Counted from the first letter of the stretch, positions 16,036 to 25,536 are shown. The stretch: DNA of 64,000 bases from GCA-2709075 sp964492555 (GCA_964492555.1 CAZBKQ010000004.1:1-64000); one strand, 5' to 3'. The notes: generated from the letters alone by a model not told the origin. Program-made: numbers and translations.

Positions 16036-16350
16036 TCAGGCAGCGGCCTTTCCAACCTCCGCATCGCAATTGGAAATGGCGCGTTCGGCAGAGTCGCGAA
16101 CCGCTTCCGGTTCCAGCAGCGCCCATTCACAGACCCGGCGGAAATCGGGGCTGTCGGTCAGCAACCACTCGCGCGCTTCCTCGCGGAGCATGCGCGCTTC
16201 ACGCGCGTCGCTGTCAACGGCCTTGCCGTCCATCGCGCGACGGTTCAACGCATCATGAAAAGCCCGCGCAATGACAGCACGAAAAAGGGTAACTTCTCCG
16301 GCAATTCCGGAGAGATTTGTCATTTCCTTAACGCTAGGATCAAAATTCAT
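16036..16350 (-). CDS. Conserved hypothetical protein, 104 aa
   Basis: The protein begins MNFDPSVKEMTNLSGIAGEV and has a distinctive central block EARMLREEAREWLLTDSPDF followed by RRVCEWALLEPEAVR. Such REAREWL..DS.DFR..C..A.L.P..VR segments recur in small alphaproteobacterial proteins and some phage genomes, as far as I recall, but no function is known to me. It is predicted helical and cytosolic. The gene is monocistronic and divergent from plsY. Confidence 0.72.
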   Translation of the reverse strand: MNFDPSVKEMTNLSGIAGEVTLFRAVIARAFHDALNRRAMDGKAVDSDAREARMLREEAREWLLTDSPDFRRVCEWALLEPEAVRDSAERAISNCDAEVGKAAA

Positions 16351-16455
16351 CCATCAGTCCCCCAATTTGCTCCGGCCAGAACAGCCGCGAGGCGGTTATT
16401 TTTTTGGAAGCGCCCCCACCCGGTGCGATTCCGTTTGTAACAAAAACACAATAGA

Positions 16456-16473
16456 CCATACGGAACCGTATGG
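16456..16473. promoter_or_regulatory. Perfect inverted repeat, candidate operator
   Basis: CCATACGG, two central bases and CCGTATGG form a perfect 8+2+8 inverted repeat in the 236-bp intergenic region between the divergent hypothetical gene (start 16350) and plsY (start 16587). With a 2-nt centre it is unlikely to be a terminator hairpin and looks more like a dimeric-protein binding site. No regulator is encoded nearby. Confidence 0.4.
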
Positions 16474-16586
16474 CGAGAAAAATCGACTCTGTAGCAACGA
16501 TTTATGTGGGTAGAGCCGATTGCATGAAGAGGTGCAAGAATCGTCTCTGGCGGGCATTATAGGCTGGAATCAAATGGGTTGAAGCG

Positions 16587-17204
16587 ATGATCGATCCCAT
16601 CAGTTGGGAATTTTCCTACCCCTATATTCTGGCGGCGCTCGGCGGCGGATATTTGTTGGGCTCCATTCCGTTCGGCTATTTGCTGACCCGGTATGCCGGG
16701 CTGGGTGACATTCGGACGGTCGGTTCGGGCAATATCGGAGCCACCAACGTGCTGCGGACAGGCAAGAAGCAGCTTGCCGCGGCGACGCTGATTCTTGATG
16801 CCGGCAAGGGCGCGGCGGCAGTGCTGATCGGGGCGCAATACGGACCGGATATTCAGATCGTTGCGGCGCTCGGCGCGCTTATCGGGCATTTTTTTCCTGT
16901 CTGGCTACGCTTTCAGGGCGGTAAGGGTGTTGCGACCTCATTCGGGCTATTGCTTTCTCTCACCTGGCCAATCGCGCTGTGTTCGCTTGTCACCTGGATC
17001 GCCATCGCCGCGATCACCCGTTATTCGTCACTTGCCGCGCTGATCGCCTGCGCCATCGCCCCGCCGCTTGCCTGGTATTTCGCAACACCGCAGATCGCGG
17101 AATTCTATGTCGTGATGGCGGTGCTGATCTGGAGCCGCCATTTTTCCAACATCCGGCGCCTGATCGCCGGGACGGAATCGCGGATCGGCGGCAACAGGGA
17201 GTAG
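16587..17204 (+). CDS. plsY: Acyl-phosphate:glycerol-3-phosphate acyltransferase
   Basis: The 205-aa inner membrane enzyme transfers acyl groups from acyl-phosphate to glycerol-3-phosphate, the first step of phospholipid synthesis in the PlsX/PlsY route. The three conserved loops are visible: GSIPFGYLLTRYAGLGDIRT, GSGNIGATNVLRTGKK and FQGGKGVATSFG. Five hydrophobic segments are expected. The ATG at 16587 follows TGGGTTGAAGCG. dprA begins four bases after the stop, so the two genes are probably co-transcribed. Confidence 0.95.
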   Translation: MIDPISWEFSYPYILAALGGGYLLGSIPFGYLLTRYAGLGDIRTVGSGNIGATNVLRTGKKQLAAATLILDAGKGAAAVLIGAQYGPDIQIVAALGALIGHFFPVWLRFQGGKGVATSFGLLLSLTWPIALCSLVTWIAIAAITRYSSLAALIACAIAPPLAWYFATPQIAEFYVVMAVLIWSRHFSNIRRLIAGTESRIGGNRE

Positions 17205-17208
17205 CTGC

Positions 17209-18336
17209 ATGGAACGCCGCGCCCTGACCGAAAAAGAACGGCGCGATTGGCTGAGATTGTTTCGTAGCCGTCACGTCGGTCCGGCGACCTTTCAAGCCTT
17301 GCTGCAGCATGCGGGCGATATTTCCGGCGCGATCGAGATCGCCCCCGAACTCTCGCGGCGGGGCGGCCGCAAACGGGCGATATCCATAATTTCAGAGACA
17401 GAGGCGGAAGACGAAATCGCGGCGGCAATCAATCTTGGCGCCCGTATCATCGCCTTGTGCGAACCGGAATATCCGGACGCGCTGGCCGCAATCCACGATC
17501 CGCCGCCGGTTCTTACGGTGTTGGGCGACCCGGCGAAATTGTCCGGGCCGGCCATCGCGATCATCGGGGCGCGAAACGCATCCGCCGCGGGGAGACGATT
17601 CGCGCGGGATATCGCTGCGGAGTTAGGGCAGTCGGGGCTGGTGGTCGCCTCGGGCCTTGCGCGCGGCATCGATACGGCCGCGCATGAGGGATCGCTCGCC
17701 ACCGGCACCGTCGCCGTTCTCGCCGGCGGGGTGGATGTCTGTTATCCGGACGAAAACCGGACGTTATATGACCGGATTGCGGAAGGCGGCGCGATTATCA
17801 GCGAACAAAAACTGGGGACAAAACCGACAGCGCGGCATTTTCCGCCGCGCAACCGGCTGATTTCTGGTCTTTCCCTTGGCGTTGTGATCGTAGAGGCCGC
17901 GTTACGCTCCGGTTCGCTGATAACCGCCCGCATGGCGCTCGAACAGGGGCGCGAGGTCTTTGCCGTTCCCGGCTCTCCCGGCGATCCCCGTCATCGCGGC
18001 ACCAACAGGCTGATCCGCGACGATGCACAGCTTACCGAGCACGCGGAAGACGTGCTTGACACTGTCCGTGAGATGGGAAACCGGCCGGCAGGCCCACCAA
18101 ACAGTGCCGCTCCAATTGCGCGCGCCATCGAAACGCCCGCCGAAATTCCGGATCAGCCGGACCCGGATTCCACTCAGGCAATTCTACTGGAATCGCTGAG
18201 CCATGAGCCGGTAAGTGTTGACGAACTGCTTCGCGAGTGCCAATTGTCACCCGCTGTTGCCTTGTCGGCCCTGCTGGAGCTAGAGCTGGCGGGACGGATA
18301 GAACGGCATCCGGGAAACCGCGTTTCACTGGTCTGA
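17209..18336 (+). CDS. dprA: DNA-processing protein DprA
   Basis: The 375-aa protein loads RecA on incoming single-stranded DNA during transformation. It has an N-terminal SAM-like region (WLRLFRSRHVGPATFQALLQ), the Rossmann-like core with AIAIIGARNASAAGRRFARD, ASGLARGIDTAAHEG and FPPRNRLISGLSLGVVIVEA, and a C-terminal winged helix (SLSHEPVSVDELLRECQL). The order plsY-dprA-topA is common in alphaproteobacteria. Presence of dprA does not by itself show natural competence. Confidence 0.95.
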   Translation: MERRALTEKERRDWLRLFRSRHVGPATFQALLQHAGDISGAIEIAPELSRRGGRKRAISIISETEAEDEIAAAINLGARIIALCEPEYPDALAAIHDPPPVLTVLGDPAKLSGPAIAIIGARNASAAGRRFARDIAAELGQSGLVVASGLARGIDTAAHEGSLATGTVAVLAGGVDVCYPDENRTLYDRIAEGGAIISEQKLGTKPTARHFPPRNRLISGLSLGVVIVEAALRSGSLITARMALEQGREVFAVPGSPGDPRHRGTNRLIRDDAQLTEHAEDVLDTVREMGNRPAGPPNSAAPIARAIETPAEIPDQPDPDSTQAILLESLSHEPVSVDELLRECQLSPAVALSALLELELAGRIERHPGNRVSLV

Positions 18337-18417
18337 GACGAGGCGCGTTAACGGAAAACAAAGTTTTTGACCGGTCTTCTGGACCGCAATCGCGTTTTCA
18401 CCATTTTCGGCCGATCA

Positions 18418-21051
18418 ATGGATGTCGTAGTCGTAGAATCACCCGCGAAAGCCAAGACGATCAACAAGTATCTTGGCAGCAACTTCAAGGTATTGGCCAG
18501 CTATGGCCATGTCCGGGACCTGCCGCCAAAGAATGGGTCGGTCGATCCGGAAAACGATTTCGACATGATCTGGCAAATCGATGACAGATCGCAGGACCAT
18601 TTGAAGCAGATCGCGGAAGCGACAAAGGGCGCCTCACATCTTTATCTTGCGACCGACCCCGATCGCGAAGGCGAGGCGATTTCATGGCATGTGCTGGAAG
18701 TCCTGGAAAACCGGAAGGTTCTGGACGGCGTCGACGTAAAGCGCATCGTCTTTCATGAAATCACCCAGGACGCGGTTCTGGGCGCGTTGAAAGAGCCGCG
18801 TGGTCTCGATGAAGGTCTGATCCAGGCCTATCTGGCCCGCCGTGCACTCGATTACCTTGTCGGCTTTACCCTTTCACCCGTGCTGTGGCGCAAACTACCG
18901 GGCAGCCGCTCCGCCGGCCGTGTGCAATCCGTGGCGCTGCGCCTGATCTGCGACCGCGAGCATGAAATCGAGATTTTCAACCCGACCGAATACTGGTCGG
19001 TCGAAGCGGATTTCAAGACCGGGGCGGGCGATGTCTTTACCGCTGCGCTGACGCATCTGGACGGGCAAAAGCTCGACCGGTTCGGACTCGGCAATGAGGA
19101 AGCCGCCACCCGCGCCGCTGCCGCTGTCAGGGATGGCGGTTTTTCGGTCAACAAGATCGAACGCAAATCCGTTTCACGCGGCCCTCAGCCGCCCTTCACC
19201 ACTTCCACCCTGCAGCAGGAAGCATCGCGAAAGCTGGGGTTCGGCGCTCAGCGGACCATGCGCTGCGCACAGAAACTCTACGAAGGTGTGGCTTTGGGTG
19301 GGGAAACGGTCGGTCTGATCACCTATATGCGTACCGACAGCGTCAACATGGCGGGCGAAGCGGTAGCCGCCGCCCGCGGGCTGATCGGAAGACTGTACGG
19401 TGACGCCTATGTTCCAGACGTTCCGAACCGGTTCCGTAACCGCTCCAAGAACGCCCAGGAAGCCCATGAGGCAATCCGGCCGACGGAGTTGACCCGCCTG
19501 CCGCGAGACGTCGCGCCTTTCCTTGATGATGACGGGCGCAAACTTTACGAACTGATCTGGAAACGCGCTGTCGCCAGCGCGATGAAACGGGCGGAGATGG
19601 AGCAGGTGGCGGTCGATGTCGCGACGCCGGACGGCCAGACCATTCTCCGCGCCACCGGACAGATCGTGAAATTCGACGGGTTTCTAAAGCTTTATCACGA
19701 AGACCGGGACGACCCCTCAGACGAGGACGATCGGAATAACAGGATATTGCCGCCGATGGCGGAGCGCGATGCGCTGCAGACCGGCGATATAAAGCCGGAA
19801 CAGCATTTCACCAAGCCGCCGCCCCGCTATACCGAGGCGAGCCTCGTAAAGAAAATGGAAGAGCTTGGCATCGGGCGCCCCTCGACCTACGCATCGATCA
19901 TCTCGGTGTTGCAGGACCGGGATTATGTGCGGCTCGACCGCCGCCGCTTTATTCCGGAAGACCGCGGGCGCGTCGTCACCGCCTTTCTGTCGGGCTTTTT
20001 CCAGCGCTATATCGAGTATGACTTCACCGCCGATCTTGAAGATCGGCTGGACCAGGTCGCCAAAGGTGAAATGGACTGGAAGCGCGTGCTGCGGGATTTC
20101 TGGTCGGCCTTTTTCGCTGCGGTGAAAGAAACCGAAAATCTGAAAATTTCAGACGTCATCGACGCGCTCGACGCCGATCTCGGCCCGCATTTCTTTCCCA
20201 AAAACGAGGATGGCGAAGAAAACCGGACCTGCCCCGCCTGCAAGACCGGTCGGCTCGGCCTCCGTCTTGGACGCGGGGGTCCGTTTATCGGCTGCAGCAA
20301 CTATCCAGACTGCACCTATACGACATCTCTTTCCAACGGTAACGGCGAAGACCCCGAAACAGCCGCGCTGACTCTGCCCAAACTGCTTGGCCAGGACCCG
20401 GAAACCGGCAAAGACGTCACCCTTCGCAAGGGACCGTTCGGTTTCTATGTCCAGCTGGGCGAGCCCGAAGGCAAGGAAAAGCCCAAGCGGGCGTCTCTTC
20501 TCAAAAATCTGTCTCCGGCAGAGGTCACACTTGAACAGGCGCTGGCCTTGCTTGCCCTGCCCCGCGAAATCGGCATTCATCCGGAAACGGGAGAGATGAT
20601 CAGCGCCGGAATCGGGCGATACGGACCTTATCTGAAACTGGGAAGTGCCTATGTGTCGCTTGGCCCCGATGATGATGTGCTATCCATCGGACTGAACCGC
20701 GCGGTCGCCGTCATCCAGGAAAAGCCGCCCAAGAAAGCGGCCACCCCGCTGCGCGAACTGGGCGAACATCCCGATGACGGAAAACCGGTCGGCATTTTCA
20801 ACGGACGATACGGACCCTATGTGAAGCATGGAAGGAACAACGCCTCTATCCCGAAAGTGGAATCGGCGGATGACCTTACCCTTGAAAGGGCGCTGGAACT
20901 GATCGCCGCACGTGCCGCAAAAGGCAAAAAGGGGAAAAAGGGCAAGAAAGGCAAAAAAGCCTCGAAGAAGACCGCAAAGAAAACTGCAAAGAAGACAGCG
21001 AAGCGGGCGTCGACCGCGCCAAAATCCGGCGATGCCGGCACGGCCGCCTGA
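18418..21051 (+). CDS. topA: DNA topoisomerase I
   Basis: The 877-aa type IA topoisomerase relaxes negative supercoils. The Toprim domain starts MDVVVVESPAKAKTINKYLG and includes YLATDPDREGEAISWHVL. The active-site Tyr lies in VGLITYMRTDSVNM. A four-Cys zinc ribbon is near residue 610 (CPACKTGRLGLRLGRGG, then CSNYPDC), followed by repeated FGFYVQLG/YGPYLKLG/YGPYVKHG modules. The last 50 residues are an extreme lysine-rich tail of GKK and KKTA repeats, as in other alphaproteobacterial TopA proteins, probably for DNA contact. I start at ATG 18418; the open frame extends 51 bp upstream without a family match. Confidence 0.97.
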   Translation: MDVVVVESPAKAKTINKYLGSNFKVLASYGHVRDLPPKNGSVDPENDFDMIWQIDDRSQDHLKQIAEATKGASHLYLATDPDREGEAISWHVLEVLENRKVLDGVDVKRIVFHEITQDAVLGALKEPRGLDEGLIQAYLARRALDYLVGFTLSPVLWRKLPGSRSAGRVQSVALRLICDREHEIEIFNPTEYWSVEADFKTGAGDVFTAALTHLDGQKLDRFGLGNEEAATRAAAAVRDGGFSVNKIERKSVSRGPQPPFTTSTLQQEASRKLGFGAQRTMRCAQKLYEGVALGGETVGLITYMRTDSVNMAGEAVAAARGLIGRLYGDAYVPDVPNRFRNRSKNAQEAHEAIRPTELTRLPRDVAPFLDDDGRKLYELIWKRAVASAMKRAEMEQVAVDVATPDGQTILRATGQIVKFDGFLKLYHEDRDDPSDEDDRNNRILPPMAERDALQTGDIKPEQHFTKPPPRYTEASLVKKMEELGIGRPSTYASIISVLQDRDYVRLDRRRFIPEDRGRVVTAFLSGFFQRYIEYDFTADLEDRLDQVAKGEMDWKRVLRDFWSAFFAAVKETENLKISDVIDALDADLGPHFFPKNEDGEENRTCPACKTGRLGLRLGRGGPFIGCSNYPDCTYTTSLSNGNGEDPETAALTLPKLLGQDPETGKDVTLRKGPFGFYVQLGEPEGKEKPKRASLLKNLSPAEVTLEQALALLALPREIGIHPETGEMISAGIGRYGPYLKLGSAYVSLGPDDDVLSIGLNRAVAVIQEKPPKKAATPLRELGEHPDDGKPVGIFNGRYGPYVKHGRNNASIPKVESADDLTLERALELIAARAAKGKKGKKGKKGKKASKKTAKKTAKKTAKRASTAPKSGDAGTAA

Positions 21052-21065
21052 GGTAGTCCGCGCCG

Positions 21066-23279
21066 ATGGGCTCTTCCCGGGACCCCGCCCCCCTTCCCGA
21101 CCGGGATCAAATCATGGATTTTTTCCGGACCCAGAAGGGACCGGCCGGAAAACGCGAGATTAGCCGGTCTTTCGGGCTCGGCGGACATGACGGCAAATAT
21201 ATCACGGCACTCTTGCGTGAACTCGAGGAAGCAGGACTGCTGACCCGCGAACGCAACCGGCGTTACGTGCTATCCGATGCCCTGCCCCCGGTTCTGGTCG
21301 CCGATATGATCGGGCTGGATGAAGACGGCGTTCCGCTTCTTCGTCCGATCAAGGCGGAACACGCCGCTGCCGCGCCGGAAATCAGACTGGCACAGGACCG
21401 GCACCATGGCGCTGCACCCGGGGCGGGTGACCGGTTGCTGGTCCGCGTTTCCGAGAGGCGCGACGGATATTGGGCGCGCATCATCCGCAAACTTGAACGC
21501 CGGCCGGGCAATATATTCGGAGTCTTTCGCAGCCAAAGAGACGGAGGCCGTATCGAACCGGTCTCGCGCAAGCACCGGGGTGAATATCTGGTCGCGACCG
21601 AAAATATGGGCGGCGCGCAAGACGGCGATGTTGTTTCCTGCGAGACGCTGGAGGGGCGTGTGTTCGGCCTGCCGACCGCCCGGGTCACGGAACGTATCGG
21701 CCGGCTGGATAATCCGCGTACCATCGGCGATCTCGTATTGGCGGTAAACGACATACCGGTCGCCTTCCCGAAAGACGCGCTAGCGGCGGCGAAAGCCGCG
21801 AAGCCCGCGCCGATAGCGGAGCGCGCCGACCTGCGCGGAATTGATCTGGTCACCATCGATGACGAAGACGCGCGGGATTTCGACGACGCGGTCTGGGCGT
21901 CACCACTGGAAGAGGAGAGCGGCGGCTGGCGAATCCTGGTCGCGATCGCCGATGTTTCCTGGTACGTCAGACCGGGAGAACCGTTGGACGCCGCCGCACG
22001 GGAAAGGGGCAATTCGGTTTATTTGCCGGACCGGGTCGTGCCCATGTTGCCGGAGGAGCTTTCCAACGGCTTATGCTCGCTCGTACCCGGCGAGGACCGC
22101 CCCTGCCTCGCCGTCGAAATCGATATTGCGTCCAATGGCAAGAAACTGCGCCATAAATTCATGCGGGGCATGATGCGCTCCGCCGCCCGGCTGACATATC
22201 GTCAGGTACAGTCGGCCCGGGATAATGCCGCCGAAGCGGAGCTTCCAATCGGCCAGAAAAGGCTCGACGCGCTTTATGGCGCATATGAGACACTACTGGC
22301 CGCGCGCAAGGGACGCGGCGCGATCGATCTCGACATGCCGGAGAGGCGTATCCTTTTGGATGATCACGGCGGACCAGAAACAATCATCAAACGCAACCGG
22401 TTCGACAGTCACCGTCTGATTGAGGAGTTCATGATCCTCGCCAATATATGTGCGGCGGAATCCCTCCAGGAAAGCGGCTGGCCTTGCATGTTTCGCAACC
22501 ATGAAGACCCGGCGGCGGACCGCGTTATGGCGCTGCGCGATTTTCTGAAAACTTTGAATTTGCGGCTGGCGGGTGGTCAGGCGGTCAGGCCCCGCCATTT
22601 CGCGCAACTCATAGACAAGCTGGGCGACCGGCGCGATGCGCGCGGCATTCAGGAGGCTGTTTTAAGGACGCAGTCACAGGCGGTTTACAGCCCGGAAAAT
22701 ATTGGCCATTTCGGGCTGGCGCTCCGGGATTACGCGCATTTCACCTCTCCGATCCGCCGCTATTCCGATCTCCTCGTCCATCGCTCCCTGATCGGCGCAT
22801 TCAAGCTGGGCGATGACGGTATGAAGCGGGATACGGAGGAAGATTTCGCGGATATGGGGAAACACCTGTCTGTTACGGAACGGCGCGCATCGGCGGCCGA
22901 ACGCGACGCTTTCGACCGCTATGCGGCCGCTTTTTTATCAGACCGTGAAGGTGAACGGATGGGCGCCCGCGTCACGGGTGTGGAACGTTTCGGGCTGTTC
23001 GTGGAGCTTGAGGCAACCGGCGCGGATGCACTCTTGCCGATATCGGCCCTGGGAGACGACCGCTTCCGGTTTGATGAGAACGCCCGAGCGCTCGTTGGAA
23101 TGCGGAGCAAGGAACGATTCAGTCTTGGCGATCAGTTGGCTATCGACATACAGTCCGTCGATCTGCAAACGGGCAGTATCGCGGTGTCTTTGCCCGGCCG
23201 TTCGCCTGCGGGGGGAAATCGGCGAAAACCGGTGAGAAACCAGGGCCGAATAAGGCGTAAGGGACGACGACGCCGGTAA
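21066..23279 (+). CDS. rnr: Ribonuclease R
   Basis: The 737-aa 3'-5' exoribonuclease degrades structured RNA. After an N-terminal winged-helix-like region (KREISRSFGLGGHDGKYITA) come cold-shock domains, then the RNB domain with DLVTIDDEDARDFDDAVW, whose Asp residues bind Mg, and FTSPIRRYSDLLVHRSL. A C-terminal S1 domain (MGARVTGVERFGLFVELEAT) and a basic tail GRIRRKGRRRR finish the protein. It begins 14 bases after topA and is likely on the same transcript. Confidence 0.96.
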   Translation: MGSSRDPAPLPDRDQIMDFFRTQKGPAGKREISRSFGLGGHDGKYITALLRELEEAGLLTRERNRRYVLSDALPPVLVADMIGLDEDGVPLLRPIKAEHAAAAPEIRLAQDRHHGAAPGAGDRLLVRVSERRDGYWARIIRKLERRPGNIFGVFRSQRDGGRIEPVSRKHRGEYLVATENMGGAQDGDVVSCETLEGRVFGLPTARVTERIGRLDNPRTIGDLVLAVNDIPVAFPKDALAAAKAAKPAPIAERADLRGIDLVTIDDEDARDFDDAVWASPLEEESGGWRILVAIADVSWYVRPGEPLDAAARERGNSVYLPDRVVPMLPEELSNGLCSLVPGEDRPCLAVEIDIASNGKKLRHKFMRGMMRSAARLTYRQVQSARDNAAEAELPIGQKRLDALYGAYETLLAARKGRGAIDLDMPERRILLDDHGGPETIIKRNRFDSHRLIEEFMILANICAAESLQESGWPCMFRNHEDPAADRVMALRDFLKTLNLRLAGGQAVRPRHFAQLIDKLGDRRDARGIQEAVLRTQSQAVYSPENIGHFGLALRDYAHFTSPIRRYSDLLVHRSLIGAFKLGDDGMKRDTEEDFADMGKHLSVTERRASAAERDAFDRYAAAFLSDREGERMGARVTGVERFGLFVELEATGADALLPISALGDDRFRFDENARALVGMRSKERFSLGDQLAIDIQSVDLQTGSIAVSLPGRSPAGGNRRKPVRNQGRIRRKGRRRR

Positions 23280-23359
23280 ATAATCATTCACCCGTTGCCA
23301 GTAGGCTGGCGGTAACCCCCCCCGGTTTGGGCAAAGCTGCGATACGGTCGGAAGAAGTA

Positions 23360-24886
23360 ATGGTTCCAGCGATTTTGAGGCGAACCCTCTTCGCCGTTTT
23401 ATGCTTGACGATCGTTGGATGCGTTCCGGCCCCTCAGGAACCGGGCCCCGTTTCGAGCGGCACGTTGTTTACCGCCGCCCTTGCCAACCTCGAGGACAAA
23501 TATGTCGATCCGTTCGATCCGAAATCGAAGATGATCGCCGGCCTGCGAGCGCTGGAAAATGTCGACTCCAGTGTCGAGTTTCGGCTTTCCCGTCAATATC
23601 TGGAGATATCCCAGGAGGTTGCCCCGCCCGTAAAAATTCCCAGACCAATGGGAAATGGCGCGGCGAATTGGGCCGACGCCGGAGCACGGCTGCTTAATTC
23701 CGCCCGCGCTGAAATGCCTGCATTTGTCGGCATGCCGACATGGAAACTCAATCAGATCGTTCTCGACGGCATCACCGCAAACCTTGACCGCTATTCGCGA
23801 TATCTGCCGCCTCACCAGGCACGGAAGAGCCGCGAGAAGCGCGAGGGTTTCGGCGGTATCGGCATACATATTGAAAAAAGCGGCAGCCGTACGGTTATCG
23901 GGAAAGTCCTGCCTGAGTTGCCGGGTGAAGCGGCGGATCTACGAGTCGGGGACGAAATCACGCATATCGATGGCGACGCGATTGAAGGCTGGTCCATCTA
24001 CGATGTTGCTCTTAAATTACGGGGACCGGTCGATAAACCTATCGACCTTGTCCTGAGACGCCCGGCCGTCCCGAGAGCCCTGAAAAAAACCATGCGGCGC
24101 AAACCGGTGATCCCCCGGTCGGTAAGTGCCATATTGAAGGACGGTATCCTGAAATTGGAAATCAGCATTTTCAATGAGGGGACCGTCAGATCCATTGAAA
24201 GAATTTTACAGGCGCCGCGAGATACACGAACTCAGCAGATCAGAGGCGTAATACTCGATCTTCGGAACAATCCGGGCGGGCTGTTGCAGGAAGCGATCGA
24301 AACCGCTGATTTGTTCCTCAATAAGGGGCGCATCATATCGACACGGGGCCGCCACCCGGAAAGCATGCAACAGTTTGATGCCGAACCCGGCGAAATTCTG
24401 CCGGAAACACCCATGGCGGTTCTGATCAATGGCCGCACGGCTTCGTCGGCGGAAATTGTTGCCTTGGCGCTCCGTGATAAAGGTCGGGCCGTCATTATCG
24501 GGTCAACATCCTATGGGAAAGGAACCGTCCAGACCATTATTGGCATGCCCGATCTTGGTGACCTAAATATCACCTGGGCGCGCATTCACGCGCCATCGGA
24601 CCAAGTTCTCGATGGTCAGGGAATTGTTCCCGCCCTATGCAATAGCGACGTCCGTTGGACGGAAGAACGCGAAATACCGTCTAAAATTTTTAATGGGCTG
24701 GCAAAATACAGGGGTTCCCCCCATTTTTCCGCCGCCGGAAAAACCGCTTGCCCACCAAATAAAGAACGCCCGGTTGCTGACGTTGCGATTGCCAGATTTA
24801 CCCTGAGCAATCGGATGCTCTACCGGGCGGCGACCGCTAGTGGCAGCAAGCAGGTGTCGCGGCACAATACAAACGATCCGGGGTAA
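23360..24886 (+). CDS. S41 family carboxyl-terminal processing peptidase, predicted lipoprotein
   Basis: The 508-aa protein starts MVPAILRRTLFAVLCLTIVG followed by C21, a lipobox (I-V-G-C), so it should be a lipid-anchored periplasmic protein. A PDZ domain lies at about residues 165-240 (GFGGIGIHIEKSGSRTVIGK). The S41 fold carries the catalytic Ser in NGRTASSAEIVALAL and the Lys in TSYGKGTVQT, as in CtpA and Tsp. A C-terminal extension of about 80 residues has two Cys (near C426 and C467). An in-frame upstream ATG at 23327 would spoil the signal peptide. The substrate is unknown; relatives trim or degrade envelope proteins. Confidence 0.9.
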   Translation: MVPAILRRTLFAVLCLTIVGCVPAPQEPGPVSSGTLFTAALANLEDKYVDPFDPKSKMIAGLRALENVDSSVEFRLSRQYLEISQEVAPPVKIPRPMGNGAANWADAGARLLNSARAEMPAFVGMPTWKLNQIVLDGITANLDRYSRYLPPHQARKSREKREGFGGIGIHIEKSGSRTVIGKVLPELPGEAADLRVGDEITHIDGDAIEGWSIYDVALKLRGPVDKPIDLVLRRPAVPRALKKTMRRKPVIPRSVSAILKDGILKLEISIFNEGTVRSIERILQAPRDTRTQQIRGVILDLRNNPGGLLQEAIETADLFLNKGRIISTRGRHPESMQQFDAEPGEILPETPMAVLINGRTASSAEIVALALRDKGRAVIIGSTSYGKGTVQTIIGMPDLGDLNITWARIHAPSDQVLDGQGIVPALCNSDVRWTEEREIPSKIFNGLAKYRGSPHFSAAGKTACPPNKERPVADVAIARFTLSNRMLYRAATASGSKQVSRHNTNDPG

Positions 24887-24903
24887 TCGGGCGGCAATCC
24901 CGC

Positions 24904-24931
24904 TTGACAGCCGCGCGCCGAAGTGTAATGT
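24904..24931 (+). promoter_or_regulatory. Promoter of rpmG
   Basis: A perfect -35 TTGACA (24904-24909), a 16-nt spacer and TAATGT (24926-24931) precede rpmG. The predicted start is near 24938, leaving a leader of about 30 nt that contains the ribosome site GGAAGAG. Confidence 0.7.
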
Positions 24932-24967
24932 GCGCGCCCGAACCGGGCCACTGGAAGAGACAAAAAA

Positions 24968-25135
24968 ATGGCAAAGGCAAATTCAATCCAGATCAAGCTG
25001 GTCAGCACGGCGGACACAGGGTTTTATTACATTACCCGCAAGAACCCGCGTACCCTGACCGAGAAGATGGAAAAGCGGAAATACGATCCGGTCGCGCGCA
25101 AGCACGTCCTCTTTAAGGAAGCAAAGATCAAATAG
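24968..25135 (+). CDS. rpmG: 50S ribosomal protein L33
   Basis: The 55-aa product reads MAKANSIQIKLVSTADTGFY and continues with YITRKNPRTLTEKMEKRKYD, matching L33 of the E. coli type. It lacks the CxxC zinc pairs of the C+ form, so this is a zinc-independent L33. It ends 18 bases before the assembly gap. L33 near divK-pleD is a known alphaproteobacterial arrangement, although here it faces pleD. Confidence 0.96.
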   Translation: MAKANSIQIKLVSTADTGFYYITRKNPRTLTEKMEKRKYDPVARKHVLFKEAKIK

Positions 25136-25153
25136 TTTTCTTTTTTCCTGAAA

Positions 25154-25253
25154 NNNNNNNNNNNNNNNNNNNNNNNNNNNNNNNNNNNNNNNNNNNNNNN
25201 NNNNNNNNNNNNNNNNNNNNNNNNNNNNNNNNNNNNNNNNNNNNNNNNNNNNN
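25154..25253. other. Assembly gap of exactly 100 N
   Basis: One hundred undetermined bases interrupt the sequence. The round number suggests a scaffolding placeholder of unknown true length. The pleD reading frame enters the gap from the right with only its first receiver domain seen, and no PleD C-terminus appears to the left, where 18 bases follow the rpmG stop. About 1.1 kb or more is therefore probably missing, if the join is correct. Confidence 0.98.
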
Positions 25254-25517
25254 CGTCGCATCCAGCGCCGTCACCATGACGACGGGAATGTGCGCCGTTA
25301 CGGGATCGGTTTTAAGCGCGGTGCAGACTTCATACCCGTCCATATCGGGCATCATGACGTCGAGCAGGATGATGTCGGGCTGCTGCGTCCGGGCGATCTC
25401 CAGCGCCGTCTTGCCGTCATTAGCCGAAAGCACCTCGTAATATTCAAGCGCCAGCCGGGCTTCAAGCAACTTCACATTGACCGGAATATCATCGACGACA
25501 AGGACACGAGCGGACAT
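25254..25517 (-). CDS. pleD: Response regulator PleD, N-terminal part only (cut by gap)
   Basis: The visible 88 residues form a CheY-like receiver: MSARVLVVDDIPVNVKLLEA, the phosphoacceptor D53 in IILLDVMMPDMDGYEVC, and the VVMVTAL strand. In alphaproteobacteria a receiver of this sequence directly downstream of divK belongs to PleD, which continues with a second receiver and a GGDEF diguanylate cyclase domain controlling the swarmer-to-stalked or equivalent transition. That remainder lies in the gap. The start is 19 bases after the divK stop. Confidence 0.82.
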
Positions 25518-25536
25518 AAGCCAAAACTCCCGGGCG

